Positions 18,265-26,080 of a stretch of 64,000 nt of DNA are shown one piece after another. Position 1 is the first letter of the stretch. Each line of letters opens with the position of its first letter. A model generated the notes under the pieces. That model was not told where the DNA came from. It was given only the letters and a program-made list of their open reading frames with translations, and searched no databases. The stretch comes from Leucobacter viscericola (GTDB taxonomy: Bacteria; Actinomycetota; Actinomycetes; Actinomycetales; Microbacteriaceae). The position numbers and the translations under genes are program-made. The DNA is taken from the NCBI RefSeq assembly GCF_011299575.1, contig NZ_CP049863.1:1488001-1552000 (forward strand), given 5' to 3'.

Positions 18265-18546
18265 ATGTCACGCGTACTTTCAACCCAACAAGCCAAAGAT
18301 GCCATCAATCAGGTTAAGGCGATTATCACCGGTGGTCTTCAAGACGAGATCACAAAGCTTGACGGACAGGGCAAGGTTCTGTCGGATCCGAACGTCTGGG
18401 ACGGCCCTCTCGCAATCAAGTTCCGCGGCGAAGTTTGGCCCGACACAAAGACGGCTCTCGACAACGTCAAAACGGAGCTCGATGGCCTGCGCGAGCAGCT
18501 CGACACCATCGCGCAGAATATCTTCACCGCCGGTGGTGCTTCCTAG
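18265..18546 (+). CDS. WXG100 family secreted protein (EsxA-like)
   Basis: 93 residues, the usual size. Two helices flank a WDG turn (NVWDG, about 43-47): the first has ALSTQQ-like start and LxxxIxKL spacing, the second runs DTKTALDNVKTELDGLREQL. There is no signal peptide, as expected for this family, which is exported by EssC/EccC as a helical-hairpin dimer. Only one copy is visible, so it probably forms homodimers or pairs with the helical N-termini of the effectors. AGGAG lies 7 nt before the ATG. It is monocistronic, divergent from the secretion operon and followed by a strong hairpin. Confidence 0.92.
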   Translation: MSRVLSTQQAKDAINQVKAIITGGLQDEITKLDGQGKVLSDPNVWDGPLAIKFRGEVWPDTKTALDNVKTELDGLREQLDTIAQNIFTAGGAS

Positions 18547-18559
18547 GTAGACGCAGTTT

Positions 18560-18596
18560 CGGTTTGGATCGCGGACCTGTTCCGAGATCCAAACCG
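18560..18596 (+). terminator. Hairpin terminator after the WXG100 gene
   Basis: An 11-bp perfect stem (18560-18570 with 18586-18596) carries an inner CGGA/TCCG pairing in its loop, beginning 14 bp after the stop codon. There is no T run, but placement and strength fit termination, which would help produce WXG100 mRNA in excess. Confidence 0.6.
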
Positions 18597-18648
18597 ATTC
18601 TCTGCACCAAGAAGATTCCGAAAACGGCGTGGAGGCGGCAAAGCGCCG

Positions 18649-18783
18649 ATAGCGTTCGATGAGGGTGTTGCGGATTCGCTCAAACTGGCGGCTTCTGACG
18701 CCGCGAGGGAACTGCGAGATCAAGCGAGCCCACGTCGAAAATTTGGCGAAGATGCCCTCGACGAAGCAAACAAAACTCGCTGA
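18649..18783 (+). pseudogene. Remnant of the shared effector N-terminal region
   Basis: 45 in-frame codons read IAFDEGVADSLKLAASDAAR..ELRDQASPRRKFGEDAL, closely following the effector N-termini (VIEFDDAAADG, ARNAATELRAQ, RRSAAENV). It then stops after NKTR. It begins with ATA where an ATG is expected, 13 nt after a GGAGG. So only the first ~45 residues of a third effector gene survive, on the opposite strand from the intact copies. Confidence 0.6.
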
Positions 18784-18842
18784 GTGACAAGTTCATGAAG
18801 ATCAGCGACGTTTAGGCAAGACTTGTAACCCACTCACCTTCG

Positions 18843-19145
18843 ATCCCTCTCGACCTTTTGATTCACGACCTTCACAAACACCCCGACGATGTCCTATCTG
18901 TCGAACAAAAGGACAGCGACTAGCTCCTCTCCTGCAGCAAAACTGAACACAGCTGGAACGGAGTCGTGAGGGTATATCTACGCAAGAACGTAGATGCTGA
19001 GACATCAATTCGAGCTATCGCAGATCACTACAAAGACAGCAGATTTGAGCTAAACGAGCATCACGACGTTGCTGGCGTCTATTGCCTCCAACTGATTGAT
19101 GATGAGGCCGGGGGAAAGCTACCTTCTAAGCATTTTTGGCGCTGA
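18843..19145 (+). pseudogene. Broken small gene, possible immunity remnant
   Basis: One frame reads PLDLLIHDLHKHPDDVLSVE...DSD, a TAG at 18921, then LLSCSKTEHSWNGVVRVYLR and about 45 more residues to a TGA at 19143-19145. The sequence on both sides of the TAG reads like one continuous protein, so the stop probably inactivates it; a GTG at 18966 could still start a 59-codon piece. The layout (short strand-rich protein beside an effector fragment) suggests a former immunity gene. The rest of the stretch to 19291 holds nothing recognisable. Confidence 0.4.
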
Positions 19146-19291
19146 CTGGATCACCACCAGTTCAAGCTCCCGTGCTTTACGTTGCCCTAGGGCGTTAATC
19201 CCCACCGCGTTGCGCCCCCATGTTTCGAAGTGTGGGTCTACGCGATATATGCCTCACCTGAAAACAACTGTTGAGGGGCGCGAGAAGTAAG

Positions 19292-21262
19292 CTACTCTCG
19301 CGTAGTAATACTAAACGGCGAACTCATAAGATCCGTGAAGTTACCAACCGAAGCTCTCAGACTGCATGATGGTGTTACCGAGAGCGCCGTCACCACTAGA
19401 CCATCTGAAGAGATCGCAATCGCTCCCGAGCAACTGTCCGAGAAGCGAACACCTGCTTCGCCTCCGGCTACCTGTTGCAACATCTGCGACGGAGTCCCGG
19501 TAGAGGGACTCTGGTAAAGCGGGTTTAGCTCATCAGCGCCACTCGGCCACACTGGCACAAGCGTGACCGTGACCGGCGTCTGGCTAACAAGCCTCTGTGG
19601 CGTAACAACGTTGATGTTTGTGAGCCGCTGCGATGGGTAAGCCGTTGAGATTGCGTCTGGATCGGTTATGGCAGCCGTAGTTGCAGAAGCGGCACCGCTT
19701 AACCATTCGCTCAGTTCAGAGGCATCAGCTACAGCAAACGGGAACTTGGCAGTGACCGTCTTTTGCCCATTTGCAGGAACCACTAAGCCGTCAAGTTTCC
19801 ACCCACAGGTCACGTTTAGCCCAGTAGTTGAAGTCTGGTGTTTACTTACCTTTGCTCCATCCCACTCGACAGCCGGGCACGCACTTTTTTTACTCATTCC
19901 AGGGATAACCTCCAAGAAGGCACCCGAGAGCTCCGATTTCTGCGCCCCGTATGTCATCTCAACCGTAACGAGCCGAGTTTCTGGATCAAAACTTGCCTTA
20001 CGCGATGTCGAAAGCCCTGTCGGCAAAATTTGATCTTGTTGGCTTGCATCCAGGGTTTCTGTAGCGACGGCTTCAGAGGGTTCCGACCCCCCCTCAAACA
20101 TCCAGACCATACCAATCACAAGCGCTATCACAAGCACCAACCCGCTGCCTGCCAGCAACACCACTTTTTTGGTCAACCAGTCGGGGTATTTACCCTTCTC
20201 CGGTTCTTCGACAAGGGCGGCAGACCGTGGAATTTCACGTTTTGGCATTGCCCGAATCACAGTGTGCTGGCCAGCATCGCCGAGCTCAGGAAGGTCCTGA
20301 GAGAAGTGCGAGACGTGATCTGGAATCTCTTCAGCTTCTCGGATGAGGTCACTGCGCAACATTGTCGCAGGTCGCTCAATCTCTTCAAACGATTCAGTGA
20401 CCGGCGCCGCAGTCAGCGCAGTCAGACTGGCAAACTGTGCAGCTAGATTGCGCAGTTCCGCTGCGGCGTCTCCCGCGCCGAGACGCTCGCGCGGATCCTT
20501 CGCAAGTAATCGGTTGACCGCGGCCCAAAGCTTTTCGGGCACTTCAAGCCTAGGGGGCAACGAAGTGACGTGCCGATAGGCAATAGTGAAATCGGTACCA
20601 GGTCCAGCGAATGGTGTTCGCCCTGCGAGCAATTCGTAGAGCATCACACCAGTCGAATAGACGTCAGCTGCCGGTGAGGTCTGACCGTGACTGATCAGTT
20701 CTGGGGCCATGTACTGGGGCGTGCCCAGTATCCCGGTGGTCTGCCGCTGTCGCTCGCTCACCACCGAAGCAATGCCAAAGTCAGTGACTCGCACTGTTCC
20801 GTTTTGGCCCGGTTGCCATTGCTCAGAGAGCAGCACGTTGTCGGGCTTTATGTCGCGGTGAGTCACGCCTCGCCCGTGAGCAACGGCAAGAGCATCAAGT
20901 ACCTGCGCACAAAGCGTCATGGCCTCGGCAGCGGGGATTGGGCCTCCATCTGCTAGCAAGTCACGTAGCGATCCGCCCGGCACGTAATCCATGACAATCG
21001 CCAGCGTAGATCCTTCGACCACAAGATCTTGAACCGCAACTATGTTTTGATGACGTAACCCGATAAGAACCGAGCGCTCCCGGATAAACCGCTCAACCAG
21101 TTCAGGATCACTCGCGTGTTCAGTCTTGAGGATCTTCGCGGCAAAACTCGTTTTATCTGCGGTCGACTCAGCCAACCACACATCGCCGGCAGCGCCCGAT
21201 CCAATCCGATCCACCAATCGGTAGGAAGCGCCGAGAGCAGCACCAGCGTGGGGTTGCGACAT
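19292..21262 (-). CDS. Membrane Ser/Thr protein kinase (PknB-like) of the T7SS island
   Basis: 656 residues. The kinase domain (about 14-275) has the glycine loop GSGAAG (21-26), Lys43 in AAKILK, catalytic HRDIKPDN (135-142), DFG (161-163), GTPQYMAPE activation segment and DVYSTGVMLYELLAGRTPF. A juxtamembrane linker, one membrane segment (about 370-393) and an extracellular beta-rich domain (about 410-656) follow. There are no PASTA repeats, so it is not the cell-wall PknB itself. AAGGA precedes the ATG. Beside an FHA-domain ATPase, it is a good candidate to phosphorylate a partner bound by that FHA domain and so gate secretion, as kinase/FHA pairs do in other secretion systems; the link here is inferred. 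Confidence 0.9.
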   Translation of the reverse strand: MSQPHAGAALGASYRLVDRIGSGAAGDVWLAESTADKTSFAAKILKTEHASDPELVERFIRERSVLIGLRHQNIVAVQDLVVEGSTLAIVMDYVPGGSLRDLLADGGPIPAAEAMTLCAQVLDALAVAHGRGVTHRDIKPDNVLLSEQWQPGQNGTVRVTDFGIASVVSERQRQTTGILGTPQYMAPELISHGQTSPAADVYSTGVMLYELLAGRTPFAGPGTDFTIAYRHVTSLPPRLEVPEKLWAAVNRLLAKDPRERLGAGDAAAELRNLAAQFASLTALTAAPVTESFEEIERPATMLRSDLIREAEEIPDHVSHFSQDLPELGDAGQHTVIRAMPKREIPRSAALVEEPEKGKYPDWLTKKVVLLAGSGLVLVIALVIGMVWMFEGGSEPSEAVATETLDASQQDQILPTGLSTSRKASFDPETRLVTVEMTYGAQKSELSGAFLEVIPGMSKKSACPAVEWDGAKVSKHQTSTTGLNVTCGWKLDGLVVPANGQKTVTAKFPFAVADASELSEWLSGAASATTAAITDPDAISTAYPSQRLTNINVVTPQRLVSQTPVTVTLVPVWPSGADELNPLYQSPSTGTPSQMLQQVAGGEAGVRFSDSCSGAIAISSDGLVVTALSVTPSCSLRASVGNFTDLMSSPFSITTRE

Positions 21263-21498
21263 TGTGGATTCCTTTCACCCTCGACTATTCAGATGAGCCC
21301 TTGGGGAAGGTCAATTAGAGGAAGCTGCCGTCGCATTCCTCAAGCCGTCGAGTGGCCCCAATAATCCTATCTGTCAGTGGGATTATGTCTCCACTGAGCT
21401 GGCCGATAGCTGATCCCAAGGCGATAAGTCTGTAACTTGTCCCCACCCAAATCGCGTCTTCGTTTGCTGACCCGCCAGGCTGAGGGCGGCACAGCCCT

Positions 21499-21858
21499 CT
21501 ACTCCCCAGCGATATACACCTTCCGAATGTGATCCTCCACGGTCCACCGCGTGCGCGACCCGGCAACGAGCCGCATCACATCACCGGGACCAACTTCGAC
21601 GCTTCGATCCTCGTCGAGAAACTCAATCGAGGCCCCACCCGAGAGCACCACAAAGATCTCGTCCACCTCGGTGTCGACCACCGTGCCAGAGCGCAACTCC
21701 CAGATGCCGGTTTCGCAGCTGCCAATGGCACCGAGCTCGACGAAGCCCTGCCGCGGCGATCCTGAAACGGTCTCCTCAGGCGCGACCGATTCCAGCGGAA
21801 CCGAGATCCCCAACCCGCTCACCCGAGCGTTCACCCCGTCAGCCAAAACCTCACTCAT
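21499..21858 (-). CDS. Small cupin-domain protein
   Basis: 119 residues forming a single cupin barrel of the Cupin_3/DUF861 type: GIWELRSGTVVDTEVDEIFVVLSG, then VGPGDVMRLVAGSRTRWTV and IRKVYIAGE. The usual histidine metal ligands are largely absent (DEIF in place of HxxH), so enzymatic activity is uncertain. Its ATG overlaps the stop of the FAD oxidoreductase (ATGA); such cupin/oxidase pairs are common in amine and polyamine catabolism, where the cupin may act as an accessory or sensor. Confidence 0.8.
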   Translation of the reverse strand: MSEVLADGVNARVSGLGISVPLESVAPEETVSGSPRQGFVELGAIGSCETGIWELRSGTVVDTEVDEIFVVLSGGASIEFLDEDRSVEVGPGDVMRLVAGSRTRWTVEDHIRKVYIAGE

Positions 21859-23276
21859 GAGTCAAATCCCAGGCCGAGCGCGTCGAGCGTCTTCAACAGC
21901 ACGTTTCGCTCCCCGCGGTTGTGGTCGGCGCGGTTGAGCGCCCAGCGCGTCATGTTGATGCCCATGGAGGCAATGGGCTCAGGTGGGAACGGCAGCGGCA
22001 TCTCCTTCACCATCTGCAGCTCGGTGCGCTCTGTCACGCGCCCCTCAAGGCGATCCACGATCACGTCTGCTGCGAAGTGCGTGGCGCCCACCCCGAGGCC
22101 AGTGAAGCCCGCGACGTACTGCACCCGGCCATCGTGCGCTTGCCCGAAGAACGCGCAGAAGCGTGTGCTGGTGTCGATCACGCCGGCCCAGCGGTGGCTG
22201 AACTTCACGCCAGCGAGCTGCGGGAAGGTCGTGAAGAAGTGGCTCGCGAGTTTGCGATGAGTCTCCATACGATCCTCGTGCTCGGCTTTGATCCGGCCGC
22301 CAGCAAAGTACACGGCGTCGTAGCCGCCCCAGAGAATGCGGTTGTCTTTGGTGAGACGCGAATAGTGGAACTGGTTCGCCATGTCGGCGAGGCCCTCGCG
22401 CCCCTCCCAGCCGATCGAAGCGAGTTGCTCATCGGTCAGCGGCTCCGTCATCAGCACGTAGTCATACACCGGCACCGTGTGGAAGGTGTAGCGCTTCAGC
22501 AGCGACGGGAAGACGTTCGTGCACAGCGCGACGCGCTCCGCGCTCACAGTGCCGTGTGTGGTGGTCAATTGGATGGGCTCGTCGGACTGCCCTTCGAGAC
22601 CGGTCACCCGCGTCTGTTCGTGGATCTCCACGCCGATCTCTGCAGCGTGGCGCGCGAGTTCGGCCACCAGCTTTGCCGGGTGCAGGTTCGCGTTGTCGCG
22701 CGGTGAGAACTCGCCACCCAAGAAGGTCGGCGACTTGATGCGCTGCTGCGTTTCTTCGGCGTTCAGAACAACGTGGTGAGGATCATCGCCCTCCTCCAGC
22801 CACTCAACCTGGTGCGGCTCGTTCGCGATCGACAGCTCGCCCGTGCGCTCGAAGTCCACATCGAGCTTGTGCTCAGTGACGAAGCGCTCGATGGCGTCGA
22901 GGTTCTCGTACCCGAGGCGGCGCAAGGTGCCGACCTCGTCGGGCCAGCGGGCCTCGGCATTCGGCTCACCGTGACTGATGCTCGCCTCGCAGAAGCCACC
23001 GTTGCGACCGGACGCCGCCCAACCTACGCGCTTCGCCTCAAGCAGCAGCACCCGACGCTCGGGGTGCTCGGTCTTCAGTTTGATCGCTGTCCACAGGCCC
23101 GCGTAGCCGCCGCCAACGACCACGTCGTCGGCCATCTTGCCGCTTTCGAGTGCGGGGTAGCGCGCAGCCGTATCGGCGACGTCTTCGATCCAGAAGCAGC
23201 CGAGCTTGGTGTCGCGAAGTGCATCGTCGACAATCTTCGCTGCTGGTCGATGTGTTTCAAAGATGGTGGGTTCCAT
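21855..23276 (-). CDS. FAD-dependent amine/amino-acid oxidase (PuuB/DAO-like)
   Basis: 473 residues from the ATG at 23276, preceded by GAGGA; a longer frame adds 27 residues through the leader and is unlikely. The N-terminus has a Rossmann FAD site, VVVGGGYAGLWTAIKL, with the acidic strand end LLLEAKRVG, then GRNGGFCEASISHGEPN. The DAO family ending is RWAGVIDTSTRFCAFFG...YVAGFTGLGVG. This fits gamma-glutamylputrescine oxidase and related deaminating oxidases, which oxidise an amine with oxygen to an aldehyde, ammonia and peroxide; the exact substrate is unknown. It forms a two-gene operon with the cupin, probably controlled at the inverted repeat 23338-23358. Confidence 0.85.
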   Translation of the reverse strand: MEPTIFETHRPAAKIVDDALRDTKLGCFWIEDVADTAARYPALESGKMADDVVVGGGYAGLWTAIKLKTEHPERRVLLLEAKRVGWAASGRNGGFCEASISHGEPNAEARWPDEVGTLRRLGYENLDAIERFVTEHKLDVDFERTGELSIANEPHQVEWLEEGDDPHHVVLNAEETQQRIKSPTFLGGEFSPRDNANLHPAKLVAELARHAAEIGVEIHEQTRVTGLEGQSDEPIQLTTTHGTVSAERVALCTNVFPSLLKRYTFHTVPVYDYVLMTEPLTDEQLASIGWEGREGLADMANQFHYSRLTKDNRILWGGYDAVYFAGGRIKAEHEDRMETHRKLASHFFTTFPQLAGVKFSHRWAGVIDTSTRFCAFFGQAHDGRVQYVAGFTGLGVGATHFAADVIVDRLEGRVTERTELQMVKEMPLPFPPEPIASMGINMTRWALNRADHNRGERNVLLKTLDALGLGFDS

Positions 23277-23337
23277 GGTGTCCTCGTTTGTCGTGTCCTC
23301 ATTGATCCTCGCACAGAGAGGGTTCGATGTAAACGGA

Positions 23338-23358
23338 AATGTCAATGACGTTGACATT
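23338..23358 (-). promoter_or_regulatory. Inverted-repeat operator upstream of the FAD oxidase
   Basis: A perfect 8-bp inverted repeat, AATGTCAA-N5-TTGACATT, lies 62 bp before the oxidase start codon. The right arm also gives a TTGACA on the minus strand that could be a -35 box. Symmetry and position suggest a dimeric repressor site; the regulator is not in this window. Confidence 0.55.
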
Positions 23359-23375
23359 CTGTTTAGTGGTACAAA

Positions 23376-23402
23376 AAAGGAGGCCCGGATCCCGAACCTC
23401 CC
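23376..23402 (-). terminator. Intrinsic terminator after the small membrane-protein gene
   Basis: On the minus strand a GGAGG...CCTCC stem with an inner CGG/CCG pairing is followed by six T residues, starting 7 bp after the stop at 23409. It separates the CYTH/small-protein operon from the oxidase promoter. Confidence 0.65.
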
Positions 23403-23408
23403 TTGACG

Positions 23409-23627
23409 CTACTCGCTCGGCGGCTTCATAATCGCCCCAACAGCAAGACCGAACGCAACTCCCGCCGGCACCCACAGCCAGAACGTGGTTAGGGCCCCGA
23501 GAATCACACCCATCACTGTCCCCATCACAACGCCGACGATGATCTGCTTCCGCCTCGCAGCGGGGCTCACCTCTTGGTTCTTATCGTCGCGTTTGTTCTT
23601 GCCTTTGGAGACCGGCTTATTGCTCAT
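23409..23627 (-). CDS. Small two-TM membrane protein
   Basis: 72 residues: a charged, lysine-rich N-terminus (about 1-27) and two membrane segments (about 29-49 and 52-67) with many small residues. No known function. The start overlaps the stop of the CYTH gene (ATGA), so the two are co-translated, and a T-tailed hairpin follows. Confidence 0.75.
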   Translation of the reverse strand: MSNKPVSKGKNKRDDKNQEVSPAARRKQIIVGVVMGTVMGVILGALTTFWLWVPAGVAFGLAVGAIMKPPSE

Positions 23628-24334
23628 GACTCCAGCCTACGCGCCGCCTCGCGGTCCGCCTCATCGAGCTGCTGAAGTGCCAGGATCTGCTCAGCGCTCT
23701 CACCTCGCGCCTCCGCGATGCCGACAAGCCGTCCCATCGCCCGGGCGATCTTCGCGGGACTGAACGACGGAGCCGCGCCCGCGGCGAGCAGCACGGGCTC
23801 GATCTGGTCGAGCAGTTCGGTGTCAGCGTCAGGCAACAGCTCAGCTTCCCATTCTCGCCAGGCACGCTGCACGCCAGTCTTGTGGCAGAGCGCGCGCACC
23901 CGGTCGTCAGCAAGCTCCACGACCTCGAGACCGTTCTGGTCACTCAGCCGAACGACGGTGCGTTCCGTTTGCAGGTCAGCGATGGGTCCGAGCTTTGCCG
24001 CGGCGGGGCCAAGTCGATCGTGAAGCAGCGTGATCACCGCCTCGGGCATCTCATCGGACGCGGGCCAGAGCGTCTCCTTATTGCCCGCATCACTCTTCTT
24101 TTTGAGGTGCCACCCGGCATCTTTACCACCGCTGCGCACGCGAAGTGCCATGCGAAGTCGCGCCAAATCACCCTCGGGCGTATCGAAATAGGTGGCCTTC
24201 AGCTCGTGCACCACCGGATCTGCGGCGGTGAGACCAGCCACAGCAAAATCGTCGCCGTGTGGCAGCTCTGCCACAACGTCGACCTCATACTTGCGCTCAA
24301 TCTCGAGGGACTCAACTGCAATCTGATTCTCCAC
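23624..24334 (-). CDS. CYTH-domain triphosphatase-like protein
   Basis: 236 residues. It begins with the CYTH signature EIERKYEV (about 11-18), then KATYFDTPEGDLARLRMALRVR and GWHLKKKSDAGNKETLW, the Lys/Arg/Glu-rich tunnel that binds triphosphate with divalent metal. Members hydrolyse tripolyphosphate or thiamine triphosphate or make cAMP; the substrate cannot be chosen here. The C-terminal ~30 residues are a short helical extension, not a full CHAD domain. It is translationally coupled to the small membrane protein downstream. Confidence 0.85.
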   Translation of the reverse strand: MENQIAVESLEIERKYEVDVVAELPHGDDFAVAGLTAADPVVHELKATYFDTPEGDLARLRMALRVRSGGKDAGWHLKKKSDAGNKETLWPASDEMPEAVITLLHDRLGPAAAKLGPIADLQTERTVVRLSDQNGLEVVELADDRVRALCHKTGVQRAWREWEAELLPDADTELLDQIEPVLLAAGAAPSFSPAKIARAMGRLVGIAEARGESAEQILALQQLDEADREAARRLES

Positions 24335-24355
24335 GTTGCCAGCTTAGGCCTTTTT

Positions 24356-25213
24356 CTAGCGCTGTTTTCCCGCGAACCAGACGATGCCCGCGCCCGCTGC
24401 TACCACCAGGGCGATGCCCAAGCTCGCCGGGAGCGTCAAAACTTGGCCCAGGATCAGCACACCAAGCAGTGTGCCGAGCACCGGATCAAACGCAAAGAAC
24501 ACCCCGAGCACCCTTGCCGAAGTCAGACGCCCAGCCATCGTGTCGACGGTGAAGGCCAGCGCCGTGCCGAGCAGGGCCGAAAGCACTAGAAGCCCCCACT
24601 GCTCCGGCCGGATCAGCGGTACCGCGGGAACCGAGAACGGCAGGGTCAGGATCGCCGCCACCGCAACAGACAGCGCCACGGCAGAGAGCCCGCCACTCGA
24701 CTGGCCAATTCTTGCGGCGAGCAGTGTGTACAGCCCAAAGCAGGCACCCGCGGCCGCGGCAAAGATGAGGCCGAGCGTGTCAAAGGGGCCCCCGAAACCC
24801 GCGATCAGCGCGACACCGGCGAGCGCGGCAAGGGCCAGCAAAATCTCGCGCAGCCTCCGCGAGGCCGCCAGCGCGACGAGGCAGGGGCCGAGAAAGTCGA
24901 TCGTCGTCGCAATGCCAAGCGGGATCCGCTCGATCGCAAGATAGAGGAAGCCATTCATGGCGGCCATCGCGGCACCGTACAGAATGATGCTGATCCACTC
25001 GCGGCGCGAGCGCCCTCGCAGCCGCGGTCGAAAAATGATCAGCAGAAAGACTGCTGCCACTGCGAGCCTGGCCGAGCTCGTGCCGAGCACCCCCAGGGTG
25101 TCGAACAGTCCGAGAGCAATCACCGCCGAAAGCTGCATGCCGAGCGACCCGACCAGCACGAGCAGCATCGCTCGAATCGTGGCCGCTCTCGCGAAGTGTT
25201 GGGGTGAGGTCAT
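24356..25213 (-). CDS. DMT-family (EamA/RhtA-like) exporter
   Basis: 285 residues from the ATG at 25213. The frame stays open for 64 codons upstream, but these run into a tandem-repeat region and lack protein character, so the short start just before the first membrane helix is preferred. Ten hydrophobic segments form two EamA halves; GLFDTLGVLGTSSARLAVAA and FAFDPVLGTLLG match RhtA-type carriers that export amino acids such as threonine or homoserine. The substrate is not known. It has no obvious operon partner. Confidence 0.85.
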   Translation of the reverse strand: MTSPQHFARAATIRAMLLVLVGSLGMQLSAVIALGLFDTLGVLGTSSARLAVAAVFLLIIFRPRLRGRSRREWISIILYGAAMAAMNGFLYLAIERIPLGIATTIDFLGPCLVALAASRRLREILLALAALAGVALIAGFGGPFDTLGLIFAAAAGACFGLYTLLAARIGQSSGGLSAVALSVAVAAILTLPFSVPAVPLIRPEQWGLLVLSALLGTALAFTVDTMAGRLTSARVLGVFFAFDPVLGTLLGVLILGQVLTLPASLGIALVVAAGAGIVWFAGKQR

Positions 25214-25285
25214 CCTGCCAATTCTAGGAGGTGCCTCGCGGGATCGCGGATCCTGAGCCACCTCAAACACACTACGATTCCGATT

Positions 25286-25440
25286 CATCGCCGGACCCGC
25301 ATCCCACTGCCGAACCTGCATTCTATCGCCGAACCTGCAGTCCCCCGCTGCCGAACCCTCACCCCATCGCCGAACCCTCACCCCATCGCCGAACCTGCAC
25401 CCCACCGCCGAGCCTGCACCTCATCGCCGAACCCGCAGTC
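25286..25440. repeat. Minisatellite of about eight 19-bp units
   Basis: About eight near-identical units of 19 bp follow one another; the core of each is ATCGCCGAACCTGCACC with small changes (CTGCC, CCCTC, CCCGC). The unit length is not a multiple of three and the frames crossing it lack coding character, so it is intergenic. It sits between the DMT exporter and the leaderless gene at 25556, followed by an imperfect inverted repeat (about 25448-25494). Confidence 0.8.
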
Positions 25441-25543
25441 GCGGACGGCAGGCTCGACAACAAGATGCAAGCTCGACGTCGAGGCTCCTGCCGGGGAGTC
25501 CCCCACTCCAATTCAGGCAGTGATTTCAGACCGCAAATATCGC

Positions 25544-25555
25544 TACACTGGCCGG
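25544..25555 (+). promoter_or_regulatory. -10 box of a leaderless transcript
   Basis: TACACT at 25544-25549 ends 6 nt before the GTG at 25556, which would place transcription start on the first base of the codon. There is no ribosome site. A weak TGATTT lies at -35 spacing (25521-25526). Confidence 0.55.
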
Positions 25556-26080
25556 GTGAGCGCGCAGGATGAGGCCATTGGACGAGCGACACAAGCCTGC
25601 GCCGAGGCAGCCAACAATCTCACCCAGGCAGGCATCCGGCCCGAAACCCTCGCCACCTACATCCCGCCCCGCAAGGCGTTCCTGCGCACGAAACCCGCAA
25701 AGTTCGAACCACTCGGCGAGGTCTGGCGACTCGGCACGCTGCTACTCACTAGCAGCGGGGATCTCTACGCAGCAGGATCCGCCACCCGATCCGCCGAGCG
25801 CGGCCGCCCCGGTTACCAATCAAACTCACGCGAGGAGCGCCGCGAGATCGCAGCCGCTGCGCTGAAGGCCGGCTACCCAATCGGAACCCCGGTGAACTAC
25901 GACGCGATCCCGCTCCCCTTGAACCAAGAAACGCTCACGCACACAGCAGAAGACCTCCCCCTCGCGCTGAGCGAAGGGGAGGTCCGAGTCCGCTGGAGAG
26001 CGGGTGCCCCCATACAAGGAGCACAAACCCTGCAGAGCTACCTCGCCGAGCGAGTCACCCTGCTGGTCGAAAAGGCCTAG
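25556..26080 (+). CDS. Conserved hypothetical protein, leaderless
   Basis: 174 residues from the GTG at 25556, chosen because a -10 box lies immediately upstream; an ATG 36 bp earlier would precede the promoter. Soluble and Arg-rich, with no domain I recognise. Notable stretches are YIPPRKAFLRTKPAKFEPLGEVWRLGTLLL and GYQSNSREERREIAAAALKAGYPIGTPVNYD, the second rather like a nucleic-acid or nucleotide-handling motif, but I cannot assign a function. It ends convergently with gcdH and shares the four bases CTAG, both stop codons being TAG. Confidence 0.75.
   Translation: MSAQDEAIGRATQACAEAANNLTQAGIRPETLATYIPPRKAFLRTKPAKFEPLGEVWRLGTLLLTSSGDLYAAGSATRSAERGRPGYQSNSREERREIAAAALKAGYPIGTPVNYDAIPLPLNQETLTHTAEDLPLALSEGEVRVRWRAGAPIQGAQTLQSYLAERVTLLVEKA

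Noticed and set aside
21315-21566. 83-codon minus-strand frame between the kinase and cupin genes
   Set aside because: Its tail (IWVGTSYRLIALGSAIGQLSG) faintly recalls a WXG protein, but the start lies inside the cupin gene and there is no ribosome site; too weak to call.
25213-25405. 64-codon N-terminal extension of the DMT exporter
   Set aside because: It reads into the 19-bp repeats and lacks a ribosome site or protein character.
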